17,777 nt of DNA from JBNKLG01 sp050292235. GTDB lineage: Bacteria; Pseudomonadota; Gammaproteobacteria; Chromatiales; Chromatiaceae. Under the pieces are notes generated by a model. That model made no database searches. It had not been told where the DNA came from and worked only from the letters and a program-made list of their open reading frames with translations. The stretch spans positions 1-17,777 of the forward strand of contig JBNKLG010000054.1 in assembly GCA_050292235.1 (NCBI GenBank), written 5' to 3'. The translations under genes and the position numbers were made by a program. This document shows positions 1-6,949 of this stretch, piece after piece; positions within the stretch are counted from its first letter, which is position 1, and every line of letters starts with the position of its first letter.

Positions 1-152
1 TACCCTCACACTGCACCCTTACTAATAAGTTTAGCTCTCAGAGACAACGTTGGCTGAATATAATGGGTAATCAGGTAACCGCTTGTTAAGGGGGCGGAGC
101 CGTATCGCGGCGGAGCGTCCCAATGAACATAGCGAACGATATTGATGTGTTT

Positions 153-201
153 AGGCAATTGACTTTCTCACCCGTTCGTGTGAAATTGCCTTGTTATATG
201 A
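153..201. repeat. Bulged hairpin plus left boundary repeat (attC-like, tentative)
   Basis: AGGCAATT at 153-160 pairs with AATTGCCT at 184-191. The inner part also pairs partly (CTCAC with GTGTG-type bases around a CCGTTC loop), leaving unpaired bases on one arm only. Next to it, GTTATATGA at 193-201 is the perfect reverse complement of TCATATAAC at 627-635, on the other side of the small gene between them. Integron cassettes carry complementary GTTRRRY-like and RYYYAAC-like ends and a folded attC site with extrahelical bases just after the gene, so the pattern is suggestive. The simple-site consensus is not matched exactly, and I could not place the far end of an attC with confidence (perhaps near 76-82). 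A plain hairpin or degenerate repeat is the alternative. Confidence 0.35.
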
Positions 202-630
202 TTATTCTTCAATAGGGCCAATTACCTTTCCATCCATTAAAATTGCTGCCCAGTTACCAGAGCCATATAAGTGATTGCCGTCAATAATTGGCTGAAATTC
301 GACAATATATAACCATCTATCACGGTGAGTAGAGCAGTTGTAGCCTTTAAGCGCTAAACTCCAGACTTTGACACTGTCATACCTTTTGTATTTTTCCTTT
401 GCCCATTCCATGGCTGCTTGATATGCCTGAGTGACAGATAGAGGTGGTTCTCCATCACTAATTTTCCATTTTGGAGCAGCTTGTATTTCTTCTTCTGATA
501 CTTTTAGAGCTATTCTTTTTCCATCATCTGTTCTTGTGCTTACCAATGCGCCATCACATGCTAGCAAAGTCTTTGCAGGTAGCAGAAAGAATGAAATTAG
601 AACTAAATATTTGATCATGTTTTTTCTCAT
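202..630 (-). CDS. Small exported hypothetical protein, possible lipoprotein
   Basis: I do not recognise the family. From the start at 630 the product is 142 residues. It begins with a basic n-region (MRKNMIK), then a hydrophobic segment ending in LLAC, which could be a lipobox or simply the end of a signal peptide. The mature part has a segment (SVTQAYQAAMEWAKEKYKRY) resembling small secreted proteins with a helix packed against a sheet, followed by a WLYIVEF strand and a GNWAAILMDGKVI strand. A longer reading begins at 708, where ATGA overlaps the stop of the methyltransferase gene, but its extra 26 residues would precede the signal sequence, so I prefer the internal start; an ATG four codons further on is also possible. 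Codon use is AT-rich, unlike the genes after 2 kb. The gene sits between 9-bp inverted repeats (193-201, 627-635), consistent with a mobile cassette. Confidence 0.6.
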   Translation of the reverse strand: MRKNMIKYLVLISFFLLPAKTLLACDGALVSTRTDDGKRIALKVSEEEIQAAPKWKISDGEPPLSVTQAYQAAMEWAKEKYKRYDSVKVWSLALKGYNCSTHRDRWLYIVEFQPIIDGNHLYGSGNWAAILMDGKVIGPIEE

Positions 631-635
631 ATAAC
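627..635. repeat. Right 9-bp inverted repeat flanking the small exported-protein gene
   Basis: TCATATAAC at 627-635 is the exact reverse complement of GTTATATGA at 193-201. Together they enclose the small gene almost exactly, and the ATG of the preferred start lies inside this repeat. In an integrated gene cassette the first bases of the cassette are complementary to the first arm of its own attC, which is the relation seen here. The match is short and the region AT-rich, so chance is not excluded. Confidence 0.4.
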
Positions 636-704
636 GACTAGGTTTACTTGTGATAGGGGGGTGGTAGCGACTTTCGAATCGGGTGTCACCAATTATTATA
701 TTAT

Positions 705-1373
705 TCATGTGTTGTCCATTTTTCCATATACGACTATGTATCTCTCCGCATATATTGATAAGTGTGTTAAACCTGATTTAAATAATTGCTCTTTGATTTC
801 ATGAGGAGTAAATGAAGCCAGCAATGAATTATAAAAATCTTCTTTCAGTATCTCGGGCTCATTTTTTGAAAATTCATTTACGATCCAGCGCGCTGTTCCT
901 TCATTCTTCGGTCTTGTAAGATCTGCAATAAAAACTGCTGTGTTTGATTTGGAATGTTTTTTTATTGCTTCCCATAAAACTGCTGGGTCATGCAGGTGAT
1001 GAAGAAAGCTTGTGCTAACTATGAGGTCATATGATTTGTCAGGGATTTCATTGCTTGGTACAAGCGCCTTAATGAACTGTACTTGTTCGCTATTATTTAA
1101 CTCTGATAACTTCCGCTTCTCAGCGAGCTGTAACATGGCTTTTGATCCATCTATTGCAGTAATTGATGCTTTTGGAAAACGTTTTGCAATTCTGTATGTG
1201 ACATCACCAGAACCACATCCAATATCAAGAATTTCTCCAGAAATATCAATGGCACCGAAAAGATCATCAATCAGTCCTACAATAGTTGAATGTTCAGTAT
1301 CAAAGTTCGCTTCTGAATAAGCCTTTGCCTGTTCTTCATCTTCCATTAATTCCGGTTCAGGGATTCGCTTCAT
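705..1373 (-). CDS. Class I SAM-dependent methyltransferase
   Basis: This 222-residue protein has the Rossmann-like methyltransferase fold. Motif I is at about residues 48-58 (ILDIGCGSGDV), the acidic residue that contacts the ribose of S-adenosylmethionine is at about D75 (ITAIDGS), and motif IV is at about 115-130 (YDLIVSTSFLHHLHDP). This is the usual signature of small Methyltransf_11/25-type enzymes acting on small molecules or lipids; the substrate cannot be predicted. The N-terminal 40 residues are acidic and probably form a helical lid. Its stop codon overlaps a possible ATG of the next gene in an ATGA arrangement. No strong ribosome binding site precedes the start. The AT-rich base composition resembles the downstream gene and not the rest of the window, suggesting that both arrived together by transfer. 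Confidence 0.85.
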   Translation of the reverse strand: MKRIPEPELMEDEEQAKAYSEANFDTEHSTIVGLIDDLFGAIDISGEILDIGCGSGDVTYRIAKRFPKASITAIDGSKAMLQLAEKRKLSELNNSEQVQFIKALVPSNEIPDKSYDLIVSTSFLHHLHDPAVLWEAIKKHSKSNTAVFIADLTRPKNEGTARWIVNEFSKNEPEILKEDFYNSLLASFTPHEIKEQLFKSGLTHLSIYAERYIVVYGKMDNT

Positions 1374-1690
1374 GTTACGATCCGATTCATAAATATTAAT
1401 GTTTAGTTGTGGGGCCGGGCGAAGTTACACGAGAATGAAAAGGGACAGCGTAAAAGCCATGGGAAGGTATCGAATGGAAATCATATGGCCTCCTTACATG
1501 AAGCTGGCAGATGTTTGGTCTGATTTTCACTATACAAGCTGTAATGTTTGTTGGCGAGCGCTTAGTGCCAGTCTTTTCGAGCACGGTACTCTTTGAAAAG
1601 CTATGCTCAGGTAACTGCATCGCTGGCTGAGCGGGGTCAGAGCCTGATTTGGCCAAAAGCTCGCCAAGGGGACTGGGTGCCCAAAGCGTT
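1374..1690. other. Stretch without a recognisable gene
   Basis: No reading frame here has recognisable domains or a plausible start. The composition changes from AT-rich to GC-rich across it, so it probably contains the boundary of the transferred segment. A string around 1632-1650 (GGGGTCAGAGCCTGATTT) resembles repeat sequences often seen near REP-associated transposase genes, but I cannot confirm it. The open frame running antisense through 1396-1869 is low-complexity, crosses the palindromic repeat and looks non-coding. Confidence 0.5.
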
Positions 1691-1763
1691 GTAGGGTGGA
1701 TAAGCGTAGCGCATCCACCTATGTGACGGCTGATGGTGGATGCGTTGCACTTATCCACCCTAC
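1691..1763. repeat. Large palindromic REP/MITE-like intergenic repeat
   Basis: Two 29-nt arms, 1691-1719 and 1735-1763, are reverse complements with only three mismatches around a 15-nt loop. Each arm starts GTAGGGTGGATAAG and ends near GCATCCACC. Sequences of this type (GTAGGGTGGATAAG...GCATCCACC) occur in many copies in intergenic regions of diverse proteobacteria. They behave like REP-type or MITE-like palindromes that can form a long hairpin in RNA or single-stranded DNA. No transposase gene is attached. Two of the three mismatches become G-U pairs in RNA, so the structure is well preserved. Confidence 0.8.
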
Positions 1764-1981
1764 GAGCCGGGCTCCGCTCCCTTTGGCTCCACTTAGGGAA
1801 CGGGGATCTCGGGCTGAGCAAAGCCGAAGTCTTGCCTTTCCAGCCAATTTCCCGCAGACTCGAACCCATGAACAGTCATCAAGGTTACCCGGTACCCGTC
1901 GCGGTCAAGCGCCTACGCATGCGTTGGTGTTCGCGTTGCTGTGTGCCTTTGATCTGATTTCTTACCAAGTTTCGATGTTTC

Positions 1982-2016
1982 CAAAGGCCGCAGCGTTTAC
2001 CCGCTGCGGCCTTTTT
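1982..2016 (+). terminator. Rho-independent terminator ahead of the DMT transporter gene
   Basis: A perfect 10-bp GC-rich stem (GGCCGCAGCG at 1986-1995, CGCTGCGGCC at 2002-2011) has a 6-nt loop and is followed by TTTTT on the plus strand and preceded by AAA. This is a textbook intrinsic terminator for plus-strand transcription. No plus-strand gene ends just upstream, so it either closes an unrecognised small transcript or acts as an attenuator for the gene starting at 2051. Confidence 0.85.
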
Positions 2017-2050
2017 CGTTTTGGGGCTTTTTTCTGGGGAGGATAAACCC

Positions 2051-2965
2051 ATGTCGGTGCCGGCGGCCTTTGTTGGCGTTGTATTGATTTGGTCTACCAC
2101 ACCACTGGCGATTCAATGGAGTGGTGATGGGGTAGGGTTTCTGTTTGGGGTGGCGGCGCGGATGTTGATCGCGCTGCTGCTCTGCTCGCTGCTGGTGGCG
2201 TTGATGAGCCGCCGTATGCGCTGGCGCGGACCGGCTCTCAAGACCTATCTGGTGGCCGGTGTCGGGCTGTGGGCGGCGATGACCTCGGTCTATTGGGGCG
2301 CACAGCGCATTCCCTCGGGACTGGTGTCGGTGGTCTTTGGGCTGACGCCGCTGGTCACCGGGCTGATGGCGGCGCTCTGGTTGCGGGAACGGGCCTTTGG
2401 CTGGTCGCGTCTGCTTGGGATGCTCTTTGCCATGGCCGGGCTGGTGGTGCTGTTTGGCCATGGGATCAAGCTGGGCGAGCAGGCCCATTGGGGGATTGGG
2501 GCCATTCTGCTGGCGGTGCTGTTTCACTCGGCCAGTGCGGTGGGGGTCAAACGGATCGATGCCCATTTGCATCCTCTGGAGACCACGACGGGCACCTTGA
2601 TGGTGGCGGTACCGCTGTTTATGCTGAGCTGGATATGGGGCGATGGCCAATGGCCGACCCAGATATCGCAACGCACCCTGTCAGCAATTCTCTATCTGGC
2701 GGTGTTCGGTTCGGTACTGGGCTTTATTTTCTATTTCTATGTGCTGAAACGGGTTCAGGCCTCGCAGGTGGCCATGACTACCCTGATCACGCCGATGATT
2801 GCGCTCTGGCTGGGGCAGTGGCTCAATGCCGAGCAGATCGATTGGCTGGAGTGGCTGGGCAGCGGCCTTATTCTGCTGGGGCTGGCGCTGTATCAGTGGG
2901 GGCATCGCTGGATAAGGGCAGGGATTCCTCTTCTGTCAGGGTCTGATAGGCGTCAGGATGCTTGA
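2051..2965 (+). CDS. EamA/DMT-family transporter
   Basis: This inner-membrane protein of 304 residues has about ten hydrophobic segments in two repeated EamA (drug/metabolite transporter) halves. It opens with the typical VLIWSTTPLAIQW segment, has SVYWGAQRIPSGLVSVVFGL at the end of the first half, and repeats the pattern in the second half (FYFYVLKRVQASQVAMTTLI). Members usually export amino acids, nucleosides or other small metabolites; the substrate is not predictable. The ATG at 2051 is chosen over one at 2021 because GGGGAGGA at 2036-2043 lies 7 nt before it and the earlier start falls just after the terminator. The last ~33 codons are polar and overlap, tail to tail, the end of the ABC ATPase gene by 98 nt, so the 3' end may have been extended by loss of an earlier stop. 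Confidence 0.9.
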   Translation: MSVPAAFVGVVLIWSTTPLAIQWSGDGVGFLFGVAARMLIALLLCSLLVALMSRRMRWRGPALKTYLVAGVGLWAAMTSVYWGAQRIPSGLVSVVFGLTPLVTGLMAALWLRERAFGWSRLLGMLFAMAGLVVLFGHGIKLGEQAHWGIGAILLAVLFHSASAVGVKRIDAHLHPLETTTGTLMVAVPLFMLSWIWGDGQWPTQISQRTLSAILYLAVFGSVLGFIFYFYVLKRVQASQVAMTTLITPMIALWLGQWLNAEQIDWLEWLGSGLILLGLALYQWGHRWIRAGIPLLSGSDRRQDA

Positions 2966-3815
2966 GGTTGAAGTCGCGGGCATGTTGCAGGTATTGGGGA
3001 TTGAAACCCTCTTCGCGAACGGTGGCGATCAGATCCCCGAAAGATTTGCTGCGCTTGATCTCGGTGCTCGCAAGTCCTCGTGGCAGTCCATGGTCGGCGA
3101 CGATTTTGGAGCCGCGATTGATGTCCTCGCCATGGCCTCGATCATCGGTGTAATACTGGGAGAGCACCAGCAGGCGGGTACCGAGGAAGGCGGCCTCGCC
3201 CAGGTCGTGGGTGATGAAGAAGATGGTCATCTGCTCCTCGTCCCAGAGTTCGAGCAGGAAAAGTTGCATGTCCTCCCGGGTGTCCGGGTCGAGGGCACCG
3301 AAGGGCTCGTCCATCAGCAGGATGCTGGGCTTCATGATCAGGGACTGGGCGATGGCGGCCCGCTGTTGCATGCCGCCGGAGAGCTGATGGGGATATTTGT
3401 GGCCATGTTCGCCCAGCCGTACCCGTTTCAGATATTCCATGGCTTTGGCATGGGCATCGGCCTTGCTCTGCTTGCCGTTGGGGCCCTGGCCCAGACGCAG
3501 GCCGAGGGCGACGTTATCCAGCACGCTGAGGTGGGGGAAGAGGGAGTAGCGTTGGAAGACGATGCCCCGATGGACATCCGCTGGCCCCAGTTCCTGATGG
3601 TTCAGGGTGATGCGGCCCTGGCTGGGCAGCTCCGATCCCAGGATCAGGCGCAGCAGGGTGGACTTGCCACAACCGCTGGGGCCGACCAGGGTGCAGACCT
3701 CGCTGCCGGAGACCAGCAGGTCGATGTTGTCCAGCACCAGCTTGCTGCCATACGACTTGTAGACATCGTCCACATGCAGACGCTGGCCTTGGGCTTGGCT
3801 CACTGGTGCGCTCAT
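2868..3815 (-). CDS. NitT/TauT-type ABC transporter, ATP-binding protein
   Basis: This cytoplasmic ATPase subunit (315 residues) energises import through the permease encoded upstream. Visible motifs are Walker A GPSGCGKST (45-53), the Q-loop glutamine in FQRYSLFP (88), the signature LSGGMQQR (145-152), Walker B SILLMDE (164-170), the D-loop FGALD and the switch histidine in FFITHD (203). The order and sequence match the SsuB/TauB/NrtD group (nitrate, sulfonate, taurine and related). It is longer than the usual ~260 residues because of a C-terminal tail of about 80 residues with an acidic, proline-containing end; the family alone does not explain this tail. Its ATG overlaps the permease stop by 4 nt (ATGA), implying translational coupling. 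It is the last gene of the operon, and its 3' end lies inside the oppositely oriented DMT gene. Confidence 0.95.
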   Translation of the reverse strand: MSAPVSQAQGQRLHVDDVYKSYGSKLVLDNIDLLVSGSEVCTLVGPSGCGKSTLLRLILGSELPSQGRITLNHQELGPADVHRGIVFQRYSLFPHLSVLDNVALGLRLGQGPNGKQSKADAHAKAMEYLKRVRLGEHGHKYPHQLSGGMQQRAAIAQSLIMKPSILLMDEPFGALDPDTREDMQLFLLELWDEEQMTIFFITHDLGEAAFLGTRLLVLSQYYTDDRGHGEDINRGSKIVADHGLPRGLASTEIKRSKSFGDLIATVREEGFNPQYLQHARDFNLKHPDAYQTLTEEESLPLSSDAPTDTAPAPAE

Positions 3816-4657
3816 CTCTCCTCCTTGGCGGCATACCAGGGGAAAGCCCAGCGCAGCAGCAGTCGTAGCATCAGATCCAGACTGAAGCCGATGAAGGTGA
3901 TCCAGAGCACATAGGGCAGGATGATGTCCATGGCGAGATAGCGCCGTACGAGAAAGATGCGATAGCCCAGCCCCTGATCGGCGGCGATGGCTTCGGCAGC
4001 GATCAAAAACAACCAGGCCGCACCCAGCGAGAGCCGGACCGCTTCGATCAGCCGGGGCAGCACCTGGGGCAGGACGATGCGATAGGCCAGTTGTAGCTGA
4101 CTGGCCCCCAGGGTCAGCGCCTTGGTGATCTGTTCGCCCGGCAGTTGCTTTACCGCCAGCAGCATGTCGCGGCTGATGAGGGGGAAGAGACCGATGAAAA
4201 TCAGCATCACCTTGGCCAGTTCATCCACCCCGAAGCTGATGAAGAGGATCGGCAGAATGGCCAGAGGGGGAATCATGGAGACAAAGGTGACAAAGGTCTG
4301 AAATCCCGAATGAAAACCGGGAAAAAGCCCCATGTTCAGCCCCAGAAACAGCCCCACCAGGGCCGCCAGAGAGACCCCCAGCAGCAGCCGGGTCAGGCTG
4401 GCCCTGGTGTCTGCCCACATCAGGTACTGGCCACTGCGCCGATCGGGTTGAAAGGCCATACGCTGGGCGGCATCGACCATTTGTGCCGGGGTCGGCAACA
4501 GCTTGTCGCTGGGGTTCTCCTGGTGGCGCAGATGCGAGGCCCAGAGGTAGAACCCCAGGGCCAGGACGAAAGGCAGCATCACCAGCAGTCGGTGGAGCCA
4601 GGGGCCGGGGCGGGCGTGGATGCCGAACAGCCGGGGATAGCTTGGACCGGATTTCAT
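3812..4657 (-). CDS. NitT/TauT-type ABC transporter, permease protein
   Basis: This 281-residue inner-membrane subunit of a binding-protein-dependent importer has a first hydrophobic segment at about 22-41, then a cluster of further transmembrane segments from about 87 to 266. The cytoplasmic EAA-type loop that docks on the ATPase is visible at about 175-205 (ITKALTLGASQLQLAYRIVLP, with the conserved G and the LP). This resembles SsuC/TauC/NrtB permeases, which work as homodimers, so one permease gene is sufficient. Its start lies 2 nt after the stop of the binding-protein gene and no clear ribosome binding site is visible, pointing to coupling with the upstream gene. It overlaps the ATPase start by 4 nt. 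Confidence 0.93.
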   Translation of the reverse strand: MKSGPSYPRLFGIHARPGPWLHRLLVMLPFVLALGFYLWASHLRHQENPSDKLLPTPAQMVDAAQRMAFQPDRRSGQYLMWADTRASLTRLLLGVSLAALVGLFLGLNMGLFPGFHSGFQTFVTFVSMIPPLAILPILFISFGVDELAKVMLIFIGLFPLISRDMLLAVKQLPGEQITKALTLGASQLQLAYRIVLPQVLPRLIEAVRLSLGAAWLFLIAAEAIAADQGLGYRIFLVRRYLAMDIILPYVLWITFIGFSLDLMLRLLLRWAFPWYAAKEER

Positions 4658-4659
4658 GG

Positions 4660-5697
4660 TTATTGCGCTGTGGCTGCCTCTTGCATGTATTTGGCGCTGA
4701 AACGCAGCTTGATGTTGTTGCTGTCGCCCAGTACCGAGCCGTCGTTCAGCTGGATACCGACAAAGTCAGGCGAGCTGGCGGCATTGCCGAACAGCCCTTT
4801 GTCGAAGGAGAACTGCCGTACCTGTTCCATGGTCTCTTTCACCTGGGGTGAGGCGGTGAACTCAGCCGCCTTGGCCGCCTGATAGAACATGGCGGTGGTC
4901 TTGAGCTGGGCCTTGAACTCCGCCGGGGTGGCACCGGATTGGGTAGCCATGGACTCGATGGCTTTCTTGGCCTGCTCATTCTGGGCCGACATCAGGGCCA
5001 TGGTTTCGTACCAGGCACCGGTCAGGGCCTGTTTCAGGCTGTCGGGGGCAGAGGTCTTGACCACCATGAGGTCGATGACCTCGCCGGGGATCTTGGAGGA
5101 GTCAAAGATCAGGTTGGCACCCTTGGCGTTGCGGGCCTGCATCAGCGGCGGGTTCCAGGTGACGGCGGCCCCCTGGGGGTCAGCGGCGAAGAGGGCGGCG
5201 ATGTCGGCGTCGCTGGTGTTGACCAGTTTGAGATCCTTTTCGCTCATGCCGTTTTTGTCCAGGGCACGGGCCAGCAGATAGTGGGAGACGGACAGCTCCA
5301 CCAGATTGACCGAGCGGCCCTTGAGATCGGTGACCTTGGTGCCGTTTTTCATCACGATGCCGTCGTTGCCGCTGGAAAAGTCACCGACGATGACGGCGGT
5401 ACTGTCCACGCCACCCACGGCGGGAATGGTCAGGGCATCCATGTTGGTCATGGTGCAGGCGTCGAACTTGCCCGCGGTGTAGAGATTGATCGATTCGATG
5501 TAGTCGTTGACCAGGGTGAGTTCGATCTCGATGCCGTATTTGTCGGCCCATTTCTTCAAAATACCGGCCTCCTGGGCATAGCCCCAGGGCTCCCAGCCGG
5601 TGTAGTGGGACCAGGCGACCCGGAATTTATCGGCGGCCTGTAGCGAAAGTGACAGGCAGAGGCCGGTGATCAGAGCAAGGAGTTTGAATGTCCGCAT
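4660..5697 (-). CDS. Periplasmic substrate-binding protein of NitT/TauT (NMT1-like) ABC importer
   Basis: A 345-residue exported protein with a clear signal peptide (hydrophobic core about 5-19, cleavage near LQA-AD). The mature start DKFRVAWSHYTGWEPWGYAQEAGIL is typical of NMT1/THI5-like binding proteins, with a first strand followed by a ligand-binding aromatic loop. DACTMTNMDALTIPAVGGVD is the hinge-proximal motif found in the group often annotated as 'urea carboxylase region' binding proteins. No urea or guanidine carboxylase gene occurs in this window, so that substrate assignment is only a lead. AGAGGAAG lies a suitable distance before the ATG. The gene follows telA-family DNA by 22 nt and precedes the permease by 2 nt. 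It is a distant relative of the binding-protein-like halves of the two OmpA fusions further upstream in the same operon. Confidence 0.9.
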   Translation of the reverse strand: MRTFKLLALITGLCLSLSLQAADKFRVAWSHYTGWEPWGYAQEAGILKKWADKYGIEIELTLVNDYIESINLYTAGKFDACTMTNMDALTIPAVGGVDSTAVIVGDFSSGNDGIVMKNGTKVTDLKGRSVNLVELSVSHYLLARALDKNGMSEKDLKLVNTSDADIAALFAADPQGAAVTWNPPLMQARNAKGANLIFDSSKIPGEVIDLMVVKTSAPDSLKQALTGAWYETMALMSAQNEQAKKAIESMATQSGATPAEFKAQLKTTAMFYQAAKAAEFTASPQVKETMEQVRQFSFDKGLFGNAASSPDFVGIQLNDGSVLGDSNNIKLRFSAKYMQEAATAQ

Positions 5698-5719
5698 GAG
5701 AGGGCTTCCTCTGTGGTGG

Positions 5720-6922
5720 TTAGTCGGTAATGTCGATGGAGAAATCGCCCTGAACCTTGCCGGCGTTTTCCATCTTTAAAATATCTTTCTGGGTCTCGGC
5801 GGCCAGCTGATCCATCTCCTGGATGTTGGCGGCCATCTTCGGCAGGGCCTCCTGGCGATAGCGGGAGATGTCGTCCAGGGCGGCGCGGATGTCCTCGAAG
5901 GATTTGCGTAGTACGCCGATGTCGAGCTGGCTGGTGGAGGCCTGTTTCTGGATCTCCGCCCCCTGCATCCGCAGCCGCTCGGCAGTGCCGGCGATGAGGT
6001 TCTCGGTGGTCTTGTTGATCGCCTGCACCTTCTCCAGCACGATGCGCTGATTGGCCAGGGCCATGGCGAGGGTGACGGCTACCTGCAGGGCGCTGACGGT
6101 GGTGTTGAGGGCGCGGTTGACGCCACGGATCAGCTCCTTGTTGTTGCGAATCACCATCTCGGTGGTCAGATAACCCTGCTGGTTGACCAGCAGTTGCTGT
6201 TGCAGATCCTGGATGCGCTGACGCAGGGGGAAGAGCAGCTCTTCGGAGATGAACTTGTGGCGCGGGTCATCCTGCAAAATATCGTTTTCCAGGCTGGCGG
6301 CCAGCCGTTGGTCGATCATGCTGGCCAGTTGGATCGACTTCTCCAGCTTGAGGGTCAGGGCGCGCATGGCGGCCTGATCGTCGGTCAGGGTGATGTTGTC
6401 CCGCTTCAACTGTTCGCGCCCGGCCTCCAGGGATTTGATGATGGCATCGATGCTGGTGGAGGCGCTCTCATAGCGGGAGAAGTAGCGTTTGAGTGGGGTG
6501 CCGACACCGGGGATGTAACCCAGTATCCGGGTGAGAAAGCCTGCCTCCAGATCCACATGGGCCGGGTCCAGATCCTCGACCTGCATCTTGAGATCGATCA
6601 GTGAGGTGGCCACTTGTCCGCCCTCCTCGCTGTCCTGCATCATCTTGTTCAAAGGTTGTTTCAACATGGCGCTACGGCGGGCCGATTCCCGTTGTAGTTC
6701 CATGCCCATGCCCTCCATCGCCGACTTGGCACTCTGTTGCTGGCTGCTGTCGTTGAGGTCGATGTTGAGTACCCGGGCCACCACATCCTCTGCCCGTTGG
6801 TTCAGTTCAGGGTCGGCGGCCTCCTGGGCGGGCAGCTCGGCAGGCGGGCTGATGTGGAGTTCCTTCTCGAGTTCTTCTTTGTCGGCAAAAGTCAGTTGCG
6901 CGGCAAGATCGTCGTTAGCCAT
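5720..6922 (-). CDS. TelA-family protein (toxic anion resistance family)
   Basis: A 400-residue, largely helical, cytoplasmic protein matching the TelA/KlaA family: a central segment ending in FLTRILGYIPGVGTPLKRYFSRYESASTSID, long coiled-coil helices after it, and the C-terminal EALPKMAANIQEMDQLAAETQK region. The family was named for tellurite resistance loci, but its biochemical role is not established; several members affect envelope stress or cell-envelope antimicrobial tolerance. The start at 6922 (MANDDLAAQ) is preferred over one six codons earlier because TGAGGA lies at good spacing before it. The gene follows the coiled-coil membrane protein gene by 27 nt. TelA-family genes commonly sit beside a two-TM coiled-coil protein (XpaC-type) in other bacteria, and that pairing is reproduced here. 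Confidence 0.9.
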   Translation of the reverse strand: MANDDLAAQLTFADKEELEKELHISPPAELPAQEAADPELNQRAEDVVARVLNIDLNDSSQQQSAKSAMEGMGMELQRESARRSAMLKQPLNKMMQDSEEGGQVATSLIDLKMQVEDLDPAHVDLEAGFLTRILGYIPGVGTPLKRYFSRYESASTSIDAIIKSLEAGREQLKRDNITLTDDQAAMRALTLKLEKSIQLASMIDQRLAASLENDILQDDPRHKFISEELLFPLRQRIQDLQQQLLVNQQGYLTTEMVIRNNKELIRGVNRALNTTVSALQVAVTLAMALANQRIVLEKVQAINKTTENLIAGTAERLRMQGAEIQKQASTSQLDIGVLRKSFEDIRAALDDISRYRQEALPKMAANIQEMDQLAAETQKDILKMENAGKVQGDFSIDITD

Positions 6923-6949
6923 GGTCTGTTCCTCAATCAAAGATGATGG

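Noticed and set aside
1396..1869. 157-residue minus-strand open frame, and the overlapping 116-residue plus-strand frame at 1696-2046
   Set aside because: Both cross the palindromic repeat, show no domain or signal peptide and have skewed low-complexity composition; the second also runs through the terminator.
1997..2671. 224-residue minus-strand open frame opposite the DMT transporter gene
   Set aside because: Rich in Q, H, P and R, the typical antisense of a membrane protein gene; no recognisable motif.
4660..5697. Naming the binding protein as a urea or guanidine transporter component
   Set aside because: The family resemblance points that way, but no urea or guanidine carboxylase or other matching enzyme is in the window, so the substrate is left open.
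5720..6922. Calling the locus a tellurite resistance operon because of TelA
   Set aside because: TelA alone does not establish tellurite resistance, and no terC, terD or tehA-like gene is present.
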